The notes beneath the pieces were generated by a model that was given only the letters and a program-made list of their open reading frames with translations, ran no database searches and was not told the DNA's origin. Positions 1 to 15,300 of a stretch of DNA of 64,000 nt are shown piece by piece. Position 1 is the first letter of the stretch. Each line of letters starts with the position of its first letter. Made by a program: the position numbers and the translations under genes. The stretch comes from Liolophura sinensis (lineage: Eukaryota; Mollusca; Polyplacophora; Chitonida; Chitonidae): NCBI RefSeq assembly GCF_032854445.1, contig NC_088303.1, positions 26,639,265 through 26,703,264 of the forward strand, in the 5' to 3' direction.

Positions 1-3000
1 AAAAAACAAATTCTGAGGAAAAATTATATTCATCTGAGAGAAAAGAAAAACAATATCCATCTGAAATTCAACTAAACTGAATCATGGCAAGATCTGCATA
101 TTAACCATGCATGAAAAACTACAAACCCATTTCAGTATTTGCAGACAAGCAAAAAATACTTCAATGACAAACTTGGTTACAACTTGAAGACAAACATAAT
201 TGCGGTACTGGTATTTCAAATTTTTAGGTGGACACACAACTGTTATACAGGTAATATACGGCAAGAGGAAATAAAATCATAAAATATGTTGGAAATAACA
301 TAATGACGTGATGGCCTATCATACATATCTAGACTGAGTTACCGTACACTATTCTACCTTCAAGTAACTAACCCATCTGTTGTTTATACGGCAGAAATAA
401 AATACAAAACTATGGCTTTGTAAAATTCTTCTTCAACCAAATACATGCACCACTCTGAGGTTGATATAACATAACAATATTCTCTATGTGAACTCTCACA
501 CAACCTGGCTTTATAAACTCATCTTACCCTATAACATGTGTATTATCAATACAATCTACAAGCTCATGATTGATCTCTAGTTTTCCAGCACTATGTGTGG
601 TCAAGATAAAGATTTACAGTACATCTTTACAAGATGTCCTCACACAATATTGATGTGTTATTATAGTCTTCCTACAAAAAGACCAGAAATTAAAATATAG
701 CTTTTAGACATTAGCCCCAAATGCCTTGGCCCACTCTCATTCAGATATTAAAGGTCATAAAATAATTTGTAACCTACCTAATTAAATTTTGGATAGCAAT
801 GTGCCACCATTCTGTGTACAGTATTATATATACACTGTGGTAGCTAGATGTCTTTGGTACAAGAAAGAAGCACTTAATTGCCATGTTAAGTTTCGACCTT
901 CAGTTAAACCTCTGCAGTAGAAATGAGAGTGGTCCTCAATAGAAAGAACAGGTGCTCAGTTACAATGGAGTAATCATGCTATTACCAGCAGCAGACATAT
1001 ACTTTGTAATGAACCATATACAGGAATACTGTGACATTGACAGCAAGTTTCATTCTGTCCTTTCAAGTCTTCACAGTTCTGACATTTGCCACCCTAAAAC
1101 ATTACATAGTACGTCTTGAAATTATTCACAATCAATATACATGAACAAGCACACGAGACATCTTCAAATTAACCAGGAATTTGGACCGTCTCTGAAAGAT
1201 GGGAATTAGCCTACAATATGACAGAATACGCACAACCTAAAGAAGGGAAAACACAAACCAGTGCTAACATATCCAAACCACCAGGCCTTGTGTTTTGACA
1301 CCATGTTCAATTCCCTGATTTAAATTTGAGGCTTTTCCATCGCAAGGCAATGAAGATTCCTTTTCTATTTCGCCATATAATTAGCATATTTTCAGTTCAG
1401 TATAATCCAAATTTAGTTAAACAAGATCGGGCTAGCACTCGTGAACATGGGTTAAACAATAAGTAAAAAAGTACCAGGAGTAAGCTCCCCTTGTACAGGT
1501 AAACTGTACTTGCACAAGCAACGACCTACCTGCAGTGTCCGTTTTAATGTAGGTCTTGACACCAAACACAGCATGCAATTAAGGTACAAGGATTATCATA
1601 ATCCTATCATAGATTCATACATCGATCGGCTGTTCTTCCCCAAACATTAAAGCAGGGACAATTTAACTCAAGAAGTTCCAAAACAGAAATAATTTTTCCT
1701 AGTTTGGCTGGCATTAATTAAAGAACCAAGACATCACTTGATATGCAATGAAATTAGATGAGATAACAACTGTTACAATGAACACCTACAACACGTACTC
1801 CTATGAGTAATCTACATAATTCCTGATTTGTTACATCTTTAAAACAAATGTTGCAAAGCAATGGCTTCACTTAACTGAAGGCTTTAACTCAGTAAATCAT
1901 AGGCACTGTTTAACCAAATTATGCTTTAGGTCCATGGGTGTCATGACATAATGTTGACCTACAAAAACACCTAAAGCAGTTTGTTAATCTGTGACACGCA
2001 TGCGGTGGACTGAGCTGGGCTGTTCAACAGTCAACCTCACCACATTTATCATTCTGTGTTACTAGTGTTCTCTAGTGCTTGTTCAGTAAATTACCATTTG
2101 TGATTTAGATCAATGTATTAATACACTGACCTTCAGGACACATTGCATCTTGTGAATCCAAATCCTATCAGTTCTTAATGGTTCCTAACACTTAAAACAG
2201 GATATTAGAAAAAAGGCATTCTTTATAGTGGGATAGCATTATACCTCTTCTTCAAGTAGACGTTGCTCCAACTGTAACATGGCAGTTACAAATCATATTG
2301 GCACTATTTTAGCGCGTTTTTTTAAGCGTTCTCTGTTGATTTTCTGTCAACCTTCAGCACACCCCTCTGCCAACACCACAGAGGACAGCAGTTTTCTTTT
2401 CTCAGACTTTTAGAGGACTATCTGTTCCCAGCAGTTCAAGTCCTTGAAACAATCTGCTGAATTTTATTTTACAGAATTTGTTATGGACATCAATTCTAAA
2501 GAAAAAAAAACATTTCTCACAGCTTTTGACTGTATAAACAATTCATTCTTTTGTATGTCTATGCTTCCAAATTAAAGCCTACCAGAAAGTCACTAAACTG
2601 AGGTTTGTATGAGATGACTAGCTAATATTCCACCTGACAAAAACCAATGAACATCCAGCCCCATTTGTAGGGACATAAACTTACAAATGATCTCTAGCAT
2701 CTCACTGCTCATTCACACAATCTGATATATAACATATACTCTGTTTATAATGAAGACAACAGTTTCATATATACATGACGGGAGGTTATTTACAATAATA
2801 TCTATTTTGTACACACACACATATATATATATATTGCCCATATATATATATATGCATATATATATATATATATACACATATATATACATACACACACTCT
2901 GGACCAGCAAGTCTTGCACACATTTAACTGATTTCCACTGACCCACACCGGGAACTTGCACCACCATGATGTTCCCTACACAGCATCTGGACTTTAATAA

Positions 3001-3319
3001 CAGTCCATCTTCACTTTTTAACTTAACCTACATTCTCAATGATGGAAGAACTGACTACTTTTTGATATTATATTCTGTAGATTTCGTGGACTCTGGGTTG
3101 AAATTTGCTGTCGGGATTCTGATGGACTGTGACAGGAGTCGGGACCTGCCATACTCTTTGCCACACCTTTTCGAAACAGTTGTCATCAATCTCATCAAAT
3201 GTCAGCTAGACTCACAGGTCCAGCAGTTAGAGGACAGGTAGAGGGTGGGTATCATGACACATTTACAAGATGATGGGGAAAACAAAAATAACAATGGCTC
3301 AATGAGGTGTCAGACAGTG
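1..3319. other. Non-coding flank and 3' UTR side of CTDNEP1; no gene recognised
   Basis: No open frame here resembles a protein I know, and the short ones are AT-rich chance frames. The part next to 3319 must include the 3' UTR of the minus-strand CTDNEP1 gene. The first TTTATT (AATAAA on the minus strand) I found below its stop codon is at about 2463-2468, which would give a 3' UTR of about 850 bases; this is an inference. An (AT)n/(CA)n microsatellite lies at about 2806-2896. Confidence 0.5.
2806..2896. repeat. Compound (CA)n/(TA)n microsatellite
   Basis: This is a run of CA and TA dinucleotides with a short interruption (TTGCCC). It produces long Tyr/Ile-rich chance frames on both strands that are not genes. 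It lies in the probable downstream flank or 3' UTR of CTDNEP1. Confidence 0.9.
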
Positions 3320-6300
3320 CTACTGCCAGAATCGGTGTAAATGGAGGTTTCGACTGAGAACCGACCGCACATCGCTGCAGAACCGCAGAGCGTCGAGCAT
3401 CGGCAACAAGCACAGTAGCGAAGTGTCCGTGGGATCGCTAAACCACGACTTTATAGGGATGGCATTGTCTGAAACAGCAGATAAAATATCTTAAAACAGA
3501 TACCATAATTCTCCAATCACCACCAACTTTATTGAACATTCTATGAGGAGTAAAAAAATTTGTGTAGCTTTAAGAAGCTTGCATCGAACAAATCGTTTAA
3601 GCATCATTTTCACAATAATTATATGTATGAAAATTCCACTATGCTTTAAAGGTCAAAAAGATTTACAGTAGTATGATTCAGCAACTGAATCTTGCCCCTT
3701 ATCTTCAATTCAACACTGTAGTATATTTATACTGCCTTATGCTAAGCTGACTGATATATGGCTCTGCCTAAGTAAATCGTGCTTTCACATGAAAAATTAA
3801 TTTGAAAATAAACATGTCAGGTTAACCTTTGGGATAAGAGCAGGTTTAAGACAGACCTTAAGATTTAAATGAGAGAGAAATAAGTTACAAGGTGTTGTAA
3901 AAACAAAATTCAACAGAGGAAGTGGCAAAACTGTAGCGTTTGCACCCTCAATCAAGTGAGACAATATTTTAAATATTACAGGCCACTCATTCTGCATATT
4001 ACTTTCTTGAAAAATACTAAATGCTGCCCTTTTTATTATGTCTCCATTTTAAATGCCATAAATGAACTAAGAAATAAATATGTTCCACTATGTGTCACTT
4101 GCCTCAGATTTTAACTCACAATTTTCCACGTCTACATTGTAAATGTATGCCCAAGTTGACAGATATTAAAAGGAGGCTATCCCATGTTTCAAGGGCATAC
4201 TCAGTGAACAAATTTTCTGAGTATGGAATTTTCTGAGTATAAACAGGTTTGTATTTCTTGGCCTTACCTGGATAAGCTCTGTAGGCCACAGGTGAGTTGT
4301 CCAGGATAAAAATACTGGAAAGATCAGCACTGATTGCTGAGAGGTCCTTCGTGTAGCTTCCATAGTCTAAATTACAGTGCTGAAAACCAAAAAAGATGTG
4401 GTCAATCACGTAAGGAAAATATATGACCACTATCATAACGAAGAAAACCACAGAGCAAAATTTGTGTTAATGTTGGCCCTCCCTAAATTATTGGACACAA
4501 ATCTGAACCAGTTTCACCATCCATACAATAATTAAATATATTAGCTGTTTAAAAAGAGCTTATACATTACAATCAGATCTCGAGTTCTCATCGTAAAAAT
4601 ATTTATCAATTCATAACATCTCACACCCCATCCTGTTTCCATCGTCAATGTAGAAGGCTGGCATCCTAGTTCAATCCTACATGTAGAAGATTATGTCCTG
4701 ATTTTATCCTACTTGTAGAACTCAAGATTACTATCCTAATTCAATCCTATATGTGGGAGGTTGCCTTTGAGCCCATATATATATATATATATATGATTTT
4801 TCTATCTGGTGGTGCCTGCTGCATAATTTTGCGATTTTTCGTCGCCATACACATAAAGCCTGGCATAAATCGCTGAGTCCATCGTGTCCTCCATTTTTAA
4901 CACCCTGTAATTTATGCTGGAGGTGTCTTGCCTCTCTGCCAATGAGAGTTGTTAAAAATGCCGGCTTGTTTGTGTAAACTCGGAACCTATGTCCAAAATT
5001 CCAGTTTCCTGATCGTCAAGTGGAAAATAAACTGTACTGTTCGCTACCTTGTGGGAAGGAGAATTCTACCGGAAATGTATGAACTGCACTTACGGCAGTC
5101 TCCAACAGCAATTCTCCACGTAACAGAGATGACTTCATGACTAGTTCTTAGGCCAAATGGAGTCACCCACAGCGGATTTTGGCGCTGACTTTGTTTATAA
5201 TTTATCAAGTTGAGGTACAATTTCAATCGTATTTGTTTGATATTTACATTTTCTTCTCCTGTAAGGGTATTTGTAAAGCATAGCCAGAGCCAGTGTGGGT
5301 TGAATGTATAGTTAAAATTACTGTTTTCAAACAGTTCCCTTACATGTTTGAAATGGCTCACATGATCAAACCATGACAACTGGTTCTAGCCACACTATAT
5401 CTTGTATCAAGGTATCACTCACCTGTCTGTAGTACCTCCTGCGGAGTATACCTTTGTTATTGTCTAATTTATCAGCTACAGCTGCCCCGTATATTTCCAT
5501 ACTGGCTGTAAAAACAACTAAGTCATACCACTGACTTACCTGTAAAGAGCAAAAATAGAAAACATATAAGTATGTAATGTACAGTACAAAGCAGACTGAA
5601 TGTTCTCTAGGGGTATGTACGTGTATATAACAGCCTGTTACAGGTAAACTTGTGGAATAGTGAACGACTGGTAGAGGGTCTTGGCTCACAGGTAACGCTA
5701 TTCATACACAGACGGGGCTGATCTAGCTCAAAAGTCTGGACACCCACGCTGCGCGCAGTGAGGTGAAAAAAGAATATCACTGTCACATTTTCTACATGCT
5801 CTGAAATGCATTCTCAGTAGTTTCAAGCAGTTTCAGAGTACATATAATACACTGACTGTAACATTGACGTTCATCTATTTTATCAGGCATTTTGTTTCAG
5901 ACCTGCATTTCTGTAAAGAGTTGAGACAAGGATTACAAAAAGTATCTTATTCTACTATCTGACAATGTTAAAATCAATGTCGCATTTATTGCATTAGCAA
6001 ACTGATATTACTTTGTTTGTTTACATTTTTATTGATTCTTGTATATTTTATCATAAGTTATGTAATAAATGTGTCATAATAAACCAAAATGAAAACATTT
6101 TATTGTTACATGTATTTATAGTACCTCAGTACTTTGCAATGGCATTGAATTGAATCTGCTAGTCTGAAAGATTTCTTCTGTCCTTCACTGATGCCTGTTT
6201 TCTAGTTCAATCTATGAATCACTTTCAGTTTCACTGCGTACTCTGGATTCCCTCTGCTCACTGCATTCTGATTCACTTGTCACTACCCTCTGTTTGTACC

Positions 6301-9300
6301 ATCGTCATATAAGTGAAATATTGTTGAGTACGGCATAAAACACCAATCAAATAAAATAAGTGTTTGTAAGATCCGATTCTGTGTCACTATTCTGATCAAC
6401 ATCGGGTTAAGTATGGAATGTATGTTCACCCTGGATTCTCCATCGCCACAGCCTGTGACATTTGCAGATGTTTGGCTTCGTTTCGTTTTGTTTGGCCTTT
6501 CGTTTTGGAGCACTACATGCGAAAAAGTCTGTTAATTTTTGTGTGTCTTTCATTATCTGCGTTGTTCCATCAGACAGATTGGTAAGTAGATGCATTTTTG
6601 TTGCGACTTTTACACATCTACTGTGGTCGCGACATGTTTGCTCTTGGATTCACTCAAGAAAAATGTGTGCTCTGCACTGGTCACTGCGCAGGCAAGGTCA
6701 CCGTGCATAGTACTAGACATTAGATTCGTATGCACGTTGACCTGTTGACCTCACACAGAAGTTATGTTTTGACCGGGTTTTCATTACTCTTCTTGTTTGA
6801 AGGGTTCTGCTCTCTGCGCAGGCTCAAACAGAACCTATTAAGTTGTGACAGTACAACACCTTCATGGAGATCAAACTGATTGGCATTGCATGACACGTCT
6901 GCCTTTGGTTGTTGTTTTTTCTAAATCATAAGCGCCAGTAAAATATTTAAAGTTTCCAGCTAGTACCTCAGCCTTTATACATTTGTATTTATGTTATTAA
7001 ACCTTTTAAAGTTTATTTTTTTATTTCGATTCGTAATTAGGGCGCCCAAACTCTCGACCACCAAACAAGTTATATTGTGTTCAAAAATTGGCCTAGATCA
7101 GCCCCTGACAGATAGTGACAGACCATTGCAGTAAAACCTTAGTAGTAAGGTTATGGGACAACAATGGCTAGAAGGGAGTTTGTAGCAGGTCACAAAGGAT
7201 CACAGCTCAGTTAGCACTACATGTATATTACATTATGAGTAGAGGTACATGTATACATGTAAATAATCTGATTTCAGATAAACTAATTATTAAAGAAAAA
7301 TCTTTACAAAAAATTGCGTGCTACTCTAGTGCAGTAGTCATAAAGAGAAACTTTAAGCTGACCAGCGAACCTCTGAGAACTTATTAATTATTAATTCTAC
7401 ACTGTCTATAATGTGGAAGACATGCACATTACTCAGTTATCACATTGCAAGATGTACTGTGGATAAATGCTACAAACACTAGTGGCACCTTTTGTAGATC
7501 TGTAGAGCATGCCACTGCACAGACTTGTCTATTAAGCAAAGATTGGTAAATTATTGTACAAACTACTTCTTTCAATGGCACGAACTAGTCTAGGGAACAA
7601 AGGAATGCATGTTTTGTCATTCTATTCTGATTATGAATTTTTCACTTAAAATTGACAATTTGTCACCAGTTTTATGGATTAAACCATAATACTGTGGCAA
7701 GTTTACACAAAAAATGTACAGAGAGTAGTTTCTACCAAAGGTAGGACTGCAGAAGCTCTGCAAGCACAGAGGGTCGCTTCTAACCACAAAAACTACATGC
7801 AGCGAGATCGGGCAAACCTAGAAATTCACTGTCCAAGGCGTAGATTGAGCCTGAAACTCCGACCTGTGCCTTCAACAGCAAACCACTCCAACCGATTTCA
7901 TACATTGCCAAAAAAACCTTATGTTATACGTTCTCAGTGCTCACGTAGCTAATGTGTTATACCATATAATACAGTAATGGTTATGTCATGCAGAAGTCTG
8001 TGGATATAATAGAAATAACATGATACAGACTTACTATTTCTAAAAAGTAGTCTACATGAGGCCTCTTGTGAACAAAGAACCGGACAGGATGTCTGTCTAT
8101 AGTAACCTGTGAATAAACAACAGATATGCTCAGGGGTTTTTATCGTCATAAACTCTATAGTAACCTGTGAATAAACAACAGATATGCTCAGGGGTTTTTA
8201 TCGTCATAAACTCTATAGTAACCTGTGAATACACAACAGATATGCTCAGGGGTTTTTATCGTCATAAACTCTATAGTAACCTGTGAATAGACAACAGATA
8301 TGCTCAGGGGTTTTTATCGTCATAAACTCTATAGTAACCTGTGAATAGACAACAAATATGCTCAGGGGTTTTTATCGTCATAAACTCTATAGTAACCTGT
8401 GAATAGACAACACATATGCTCAGGGGTTTTTATCGTCATAAACTCTATAGTAACCTGTGAATAGACAACAGATATGCTCAGGGGTTTTTATCGTCATAAA
8501 CTCTATAGTAACCTGTGAATAAACAACAGATATGCTCAGGGGTTTTTATCGTCATAAACTCTATAGTAACCTGTGAATAAACAACAGATATGCTCAGGGG
8601 TTTTTATCGTCATAAACTCTATAGTAACCTGTGAATAAACAACAGATATGCTCAGGGGTTTTTATCGTCATAAACTCTATAGTAACCTGTGAATAAACAA
8701 CAGATATGCTCAGGGGTTTTTATCGTCATAAACTCTATAGTAACCTGTGAATAAACAACAGATATGCTCAGGGGTTTTTATTGTCACAAACTTGCCTGTG
8801 AGGAGAATAAGTTGAGAACAGAGCAAGGAAATGCACAGCTTAATACTGGCTGGGAAAAAAGCTGAAAGTCTGATGGGTAGGAAGATTACATGACTGTAAA
8901 AGACACAAGAATCAGCTTGGTGACATAAAATCAATAATCAGTTAACTTCATACAAGCATTCAGGAGCCAACATTACCAACAAATCTATTCTGAATATAAA
9001 GTCACACCTAACAACTTTATAGTGTACAATGTCATCTTCTTGATGACTTTTTGAAATGTGGATTTTAACCCTCTGGCTATAAAACAAAAATCAGATCATT
9101 TGACTATTTGTTTTCTATTTTCACATGAATGAAATGGTTTGAAAGAACTTCCCTCAATAACAGATTTTAGGCTAATCAAACACAATAGTTAGCTCCACAA
9201 GTTTTATGTAAAGATGAAACAGTAGTTTAACAAGTGACATACTCCATCACAATGCATTTAGTGTGGAATCCTACAAAAACACTAACAGAGTTAATCAATG

Positions 9301-12300
9301 CAGGCTTCAATACATACTTCAGCTTTTTTTTTCTCCTCTAACTCAGTCTGATTTGATATGGCTGGAGACTTTTGCATTCCACATTTTAGATCCAACATAG
9401 ATCTTGATATAAGTTCAATTATATTGTTCAAGCATACCTTCAAATATGAGCTAAACCAAAATCATATACAAAATGTATCTCTGAGGTCTGATTGTATATA
9501 AATACCATCCAATTCATCAAAGATAACAAGACTGACGAGTGACCCATTCAAAGTCTGCCACAATACATGTACTGTCCTACATTTTTGCATTCACTATGAC
9601 TCTGCTTATAGCTTATTTTGTTGTTTAATACCACACTCCATAATTTTTCACTTGAACAATGTTTATTATATATGTAAATTTATATTTTAATAAGCAGGCA
9701 ACAAAAGTCTACCATAAAAAACAGTACCATAACATCATACGCATAACAGCCAACAAGTTACTCAGTGTTACTCTCGCTCTCTTTTTCATTGGGCAAGGTC
9801 ACTTCATACAGGTCTTTTAAACGTGACCTGTACACGATATATCCATACATTCACCTATTACCAGGTTATAGACCTGGCAGACTTCCACACAATATGTTGG
9901 TATTCTCCCTCAACTTACCTTAAGTACAAAATCAGGAGGTGTTCCCGGTTTAACTGTCTGTCGTATCACCCCATCATGATGTGAATGTATCAATGTCTCA
10001 TCCAAATCTAATACCAGTGTTTTTCTTTTCAGCATACCTGGGGAGGCAAACAGACCTAAGGTGAAATGCAAGAGTACAAACACCATAATGTTCTCACACT
10101 TAATATTTATTTATTCATTTATTTATTTGAATGTTGCTTGATACTATATTCAAGAATTTTTCAGTTACACAATGCAGGTCCGTTTTATGGGTGAAGGAAA
10201 CTGGAGTAATCAGTTAACCAGTAAACCAATGACCACTAGCAAGTTACTGATGAACTTTCTCAAGTGTGACTTACAGATACATGTATGCACATGATACTGG
10301 TGGAAGACAAGTCGTCTTCACAAGCAAATGGGTGGGGAATCTAAAATTCCCTCTTTAATGTCGAGGTCACTTTCCTGGGGGGAGGAAATTGAAGTAAGCA
10401 TTTAGCCTGTAAACCAATGACCACTTGCAAGTTACTGATGCGCTTTCTTATGTGACATAAGGATACATGTATGCACACCATACTGGTTTAAAGACAAGTT
10501 GCCTTCACAAGCAATTGGTGGGGAATCTAAAATCCCCTCTTCAATGTCGAATTTGAACCTCAAATGTCCTAGCAACTGAATGGCAAGCACCACAAACTAC
10601 TAGACAACGACATGCTTCCTCTGATCTATTAGATTGTCAAATGTACAAGAAAAACTTGAACGTTTTCTTTATATTTGTGCAATCACTTTTTTTCACATGG
10701 CTTGGAAACATAATATCAGTTCACATATCAGATATTAACTGTTGATAATTCTGTCTCCTGTGAGCCTGATACTTATGGAAATAAAAAGGTTACTCTGCTT
10801 TATCTTTAGGAGTACAATACATTGATTACTGAATGATTACAGGGATGCATCTTTGGTATCTCACAACAAAATAATATTACACTGAGATATACATATACAT
10901 GTATGTTTGTTTACAAGTAGATGCACAAAAGAAATACACCGTGCACATATGAATACCAGTTATATGGGCTTTCATTTAATATTAACATTAACACTATGCA
11001 AAGGGAGGTAAGAATGTATCATACTCAGCCTGTGCTTGGATAATGGTGACAATGGGACTATTTCATACTTCACTGTCTGATGTTGGATGATCTGAAAAAG
11101 AGACAAAAATACCATTCATATTTACATGCCCAGTACTTGCATTATTATATCTACCAATACCTGAACAGCTCTTTTACTCTCATCTTTCATACCTGTACAT
11201 ATCTGGTCACTGAAATATAAATTTTAAATGTCCAGGAATTCTAAACAGGAGTTAATTCACCCAAGTTAATTAATGTTAATTAATAAAACAGTTTAATCAT
11301 CCAATATACAACATGACAAACAAAAAATTGTGACAGCTCGCAATGGATATGTACAGAAATGAAGGTTGCTCTTTTATATGGAAAAAAAGCTTGAGGAATT
11401 ACAGTACATGTAAAATGTTTATATGTAGCTGTATAGGTCTGACAGCCATTCTGATTCATCCCGATTACAGCAGTTACAGACACCTCTTAGGCCCCCTCTC
11501 TCAATGTTACATGTATGTCCATTCCCATTCTCATCAACAGGTTTCTTACTGGTACATGTACTATATTGGGAACTCAACTACCTGATTGTTGTACTCGTAC
11601 AAGTTTATGCATACGTATACAATACATTTTAGTTGGTAATAGACTTATATACATGAACTGCACAAGAAAACGACTTTGTTGCTGATGGCAAATGGATAGG
11701 GCCAAGGTGCCAAAACAAACAGAAACAGAGGCTAATGAAATCAGGCCGGTCCTGCACAGGAATAACAATGCTCACCATCACATGGCAGGAGGAGCTATCA
11801 ATGGCATTCACACAATCTCCCTGGCAGCTTTCAACACTTATTACTGGGTTTCTCATAAATGTTACCCATAAACCCTGGACTGAATGTCAGTGGTGAACCA
11901 GAATGAATGCGTGTACTACAATATACTGTCTGGATACATACCGCCACAATCATGTATGCAACCTCGGTCTATTCAAAAGCTACATGTTGACTATAATCAT
12001 CTGTGATACATGTAGTTGTATTTGAAGACAAGGATGTGAGGACAAAACAGCTCATCAGTCATAACAACTAAACAATATCTGTTCAATGACACACTGAGCC
12101 TTTGCACTGGGGTTTACGTGCACATATATGTTCTAGGTGCACATATATAACACTGGATGATCCTGCTGGGATGAGTTTGAATAAAATGTAAGAAAACAGT
12201 TCCTGTAACTGATCTATCTCCCATACATACACATGTAGCACTGACAGATTACTTGGCCAAAATTCAGGGTAACTGTGCTGGTACATAAATTATTTAGTTA

Positions 12301-15300
12301 CCTATGGTATGTATGACATTATGTAAGGCCAAGTCTAAAGAGTGTAGATCCTAGAGTTTGAAAACATACTTGATACATCATAAAACATTGTAATTCTTTC
12401 ATCTTTTCACAAGTTTATGTTTGCTAGCTGTTTTTCCAAATCATAATCCAAGTTAGCTTGAGAAGTATGGTTTTTTGGGGGTGGTGATGCGGGAGGGGGT
12501 TGCTAATAGCAACATTTCTTGACTAAGTTATTGCTCAGTCAGAAGTTCCCGAGAAGACACATGGGAAAGATCCTGAGAGACGAGTCTTTGAATCTTTGGC
12601 TTCTTATTCAAGATGGACATGACAGACCTGAATCTTCATTCCCATCACAAGGTCAAGTGAAAAGATTACATGAGAGCGATGTTGAACACAAAGACACTGT
12701 TTAACTTTCCATAAACCTGTATCTATGACATGAACGAGTATTCCTTTGGTAAAATTTGGAGGAGTACAATAATGCCACAAAATATATTTATCTGGACCAC
12801 TCAAAACTTCTTAACAACTGATGATAATAACTTTGGAACAACTGATGAGCCTATCCTCTGAACGGCACAAATAATGCATATGCTAGACAGCAAGAAAAAA
12901 TTTCTTTATTTCTTTATTTGATTGGCGTTTTACGCTGTACTCAAAAATATTTCACTTATATGACGGCGGCCAGCATTATGGTGGGAGGAAAGCAGGCAGA
13001 GCCTGGTGGAAACCCACAACCATCGCAGGTTGCTGGCAGACCTTCCCATATACGGCCGAAGAGGAAGCCAGCATGAGCTGGACTCACAGCGACAGCATTG
13101 GTGACAGGCTCCTGGGTCATTACACTGAGCTAGCACGCTAACCAACTGAGCCATGGAGGCCCCAGCAAGACAAACGACAAACAGGAAAAATTAAAACACC
13201 ACAGCCACGGTTTTACACACACAGCAATACTGCAATTAAGCCACTTTGTACATGCACTAGTTCTACTTAGACACACACGACAATTACCATTACCAAACGT
13301 ACTGTGTAGTCATATTCACATGTTCCTACACTCACATCTAGCAAAAATGTGCTTTCTAGTTAAGAGAAAGCTTAAAGCTTAACTCAAAAAAGTCATAAAG
13401 TTTTCCACACTGAAGAGCAGTTTGGTTTCTTGGTGGCCCTGGTTGGAAAAACCAGATTGAGTAATGCAAGATAGATTTGAACTCACAATCTCATTGATAT
13501 CTATACCGTAACATATAAATAGTATTACCATCAGGTTTGTAACTTCAAGCAGTTCTGAAATCCTCATGTCCTCATAAAAAGAAAATGTAAGGTAGAAAAC
13601 AGCGTATAAGAAATGTGGATAATGTGACAGTTGGTATCACTATTTCTGTGTCAATCTACAAGTTATCTGTCTTAACTGACTCAGTGTAATTTATTACGGT
13701 TACAGGCATGTTTGATTACTTCAACATGACTGCACATCAAATCAAATTTTACTAAAGATTAAAGGCTACACTTTTTCTCTGTATAAAGGGCTGAATGTGG
13801 TAAAGACTTGAAATACTTGTCTATCTAGCCCATTAAAAAATTATCTGTTGTCTTAATTAAACTCATGTTCCAGAGTAAAACCAAATACATGTACACTGTA
13901 CCAAGTTCAAACAAGTCACCGCAATGAAATTGCTGTCATAACTTTTGATTTCCTGTTCAATATAACCTGGTACTAGGTTGCTATGTGACAAACATAACCT
14001 ATCATATGCGTGCAATATTTATCCTTAAGTTGATAACTTTGATATCTTTCACTGTTAATCATACAACGACTTTAATTTGGATAAGAGACGACAAACTCTT
14101 TGGTGAGAGACTAAGAACATAAGCCTCAAACTTTACATACTGCCACCATACCTAAAACACATACCTGAAAAAATTCAAGGTGTGTGATACGTTTGATTCA
14201 TTTGATTGTTGTGTATTGCTGTGCTCAAGAATCTTTTACTTATAATAGCTAGGGAAAACTTGAGGAAAATTTGTTATGGCCCACTAGACACTAAAATTTC
14301 CCCTTATCTTTGTAAAATATAAATGAAAAAAGTGGCTATGAAAACCAATACAGAAAGTAAGTTATGTTCTATAAATACAAATGCACATGTTCTTTACAGT
14401 TCCAAATCTTTTGGCTATCATGGCTGTTTTCTACAATTTTTTTTCCAACACACATAAAAATGGCTGGTATAGATCTGTACACTGTACAGCTAAGCATAAA
14501 CATGTTTACAAAATTCATACCAGCTGGATATCAGAATTGTTCAAAAACACTCAACAGAAGTCAAATTCACAGGCTGTTCATTCACAGGCAAACACCCTAA
14601 CTAGAATTAAAATGGGCAGGTGGCAAATGTACTTGTATACAGTACTCCTCAAGAGAGGGGCAGGGCTGCAATACTCACGGTGCAATGTGCCTATCTATCA
14701 TCCCTCTAAGAAAATCCCTTGCTAAGGGTATGACCAATGTAAACATTACAAGTTCTAATGTTACCTATCCATAATAAGACCATAATCTGTCGTTGGTTAA
14801 AGCAAAAAGATTAGCAATTGTCTTCCATTAAAGTAACTAAACCCTTTCAACTGGTCAAACGACATACTTTAGGGCACTAACCAAGAAATCTTGGCTGTGA
14901 TGATTTTTATATTTGGGCTGGTCATGAAGGCCAAAATCATCTCCATTGTTAAAAAGAATTATAACTTTCAGCCTGTCAACAAAAAAATCTGCCCAGTATA
15001 CTTGCTAAATATAAAAGTTATGCCATTTGATTTATACAGTACACCTTGAAACGTTTCGGTCTTGGTTAGCATCTCACAGCAGGATTCAAAATCTTTATAT
15101 AATTTTACCAGTCTTAGGCGACAGATAAAATATATTTTCACTCGTCTCCACTGGATTATACCTGTACAAATTGCCATTTTTTTATTCTTTGTACACAAGT
15201 ACATCTGAAGTATGTATGTGTGACAAATATGACTTTTTCACTGTGTTTACTGTTGACGGACAGACAGGTGAAAATGTCTAGCTGTTGTGCGTTAGGCTGG

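Noticed and set aside
2713-2967. 84-codon minus-strand frame
   Set aside because: Half of it is Tyr/Ile repeats encoded by the dinucleotide microsatellite.
8097-8792. Regular 58-bp repeats suggesting a CRISPR array
   Set aside because: There are no variable spacers: the full unit repeats without interruption, and the setting is a eukaryotic intron.
8710-8934. 74-codon minus-strand frame ending in repeated peptides
   Set aside because: It runs through the CTDNEP1 minisatellite; the similarity to the 7949-8149 frame is just the shared repeat.
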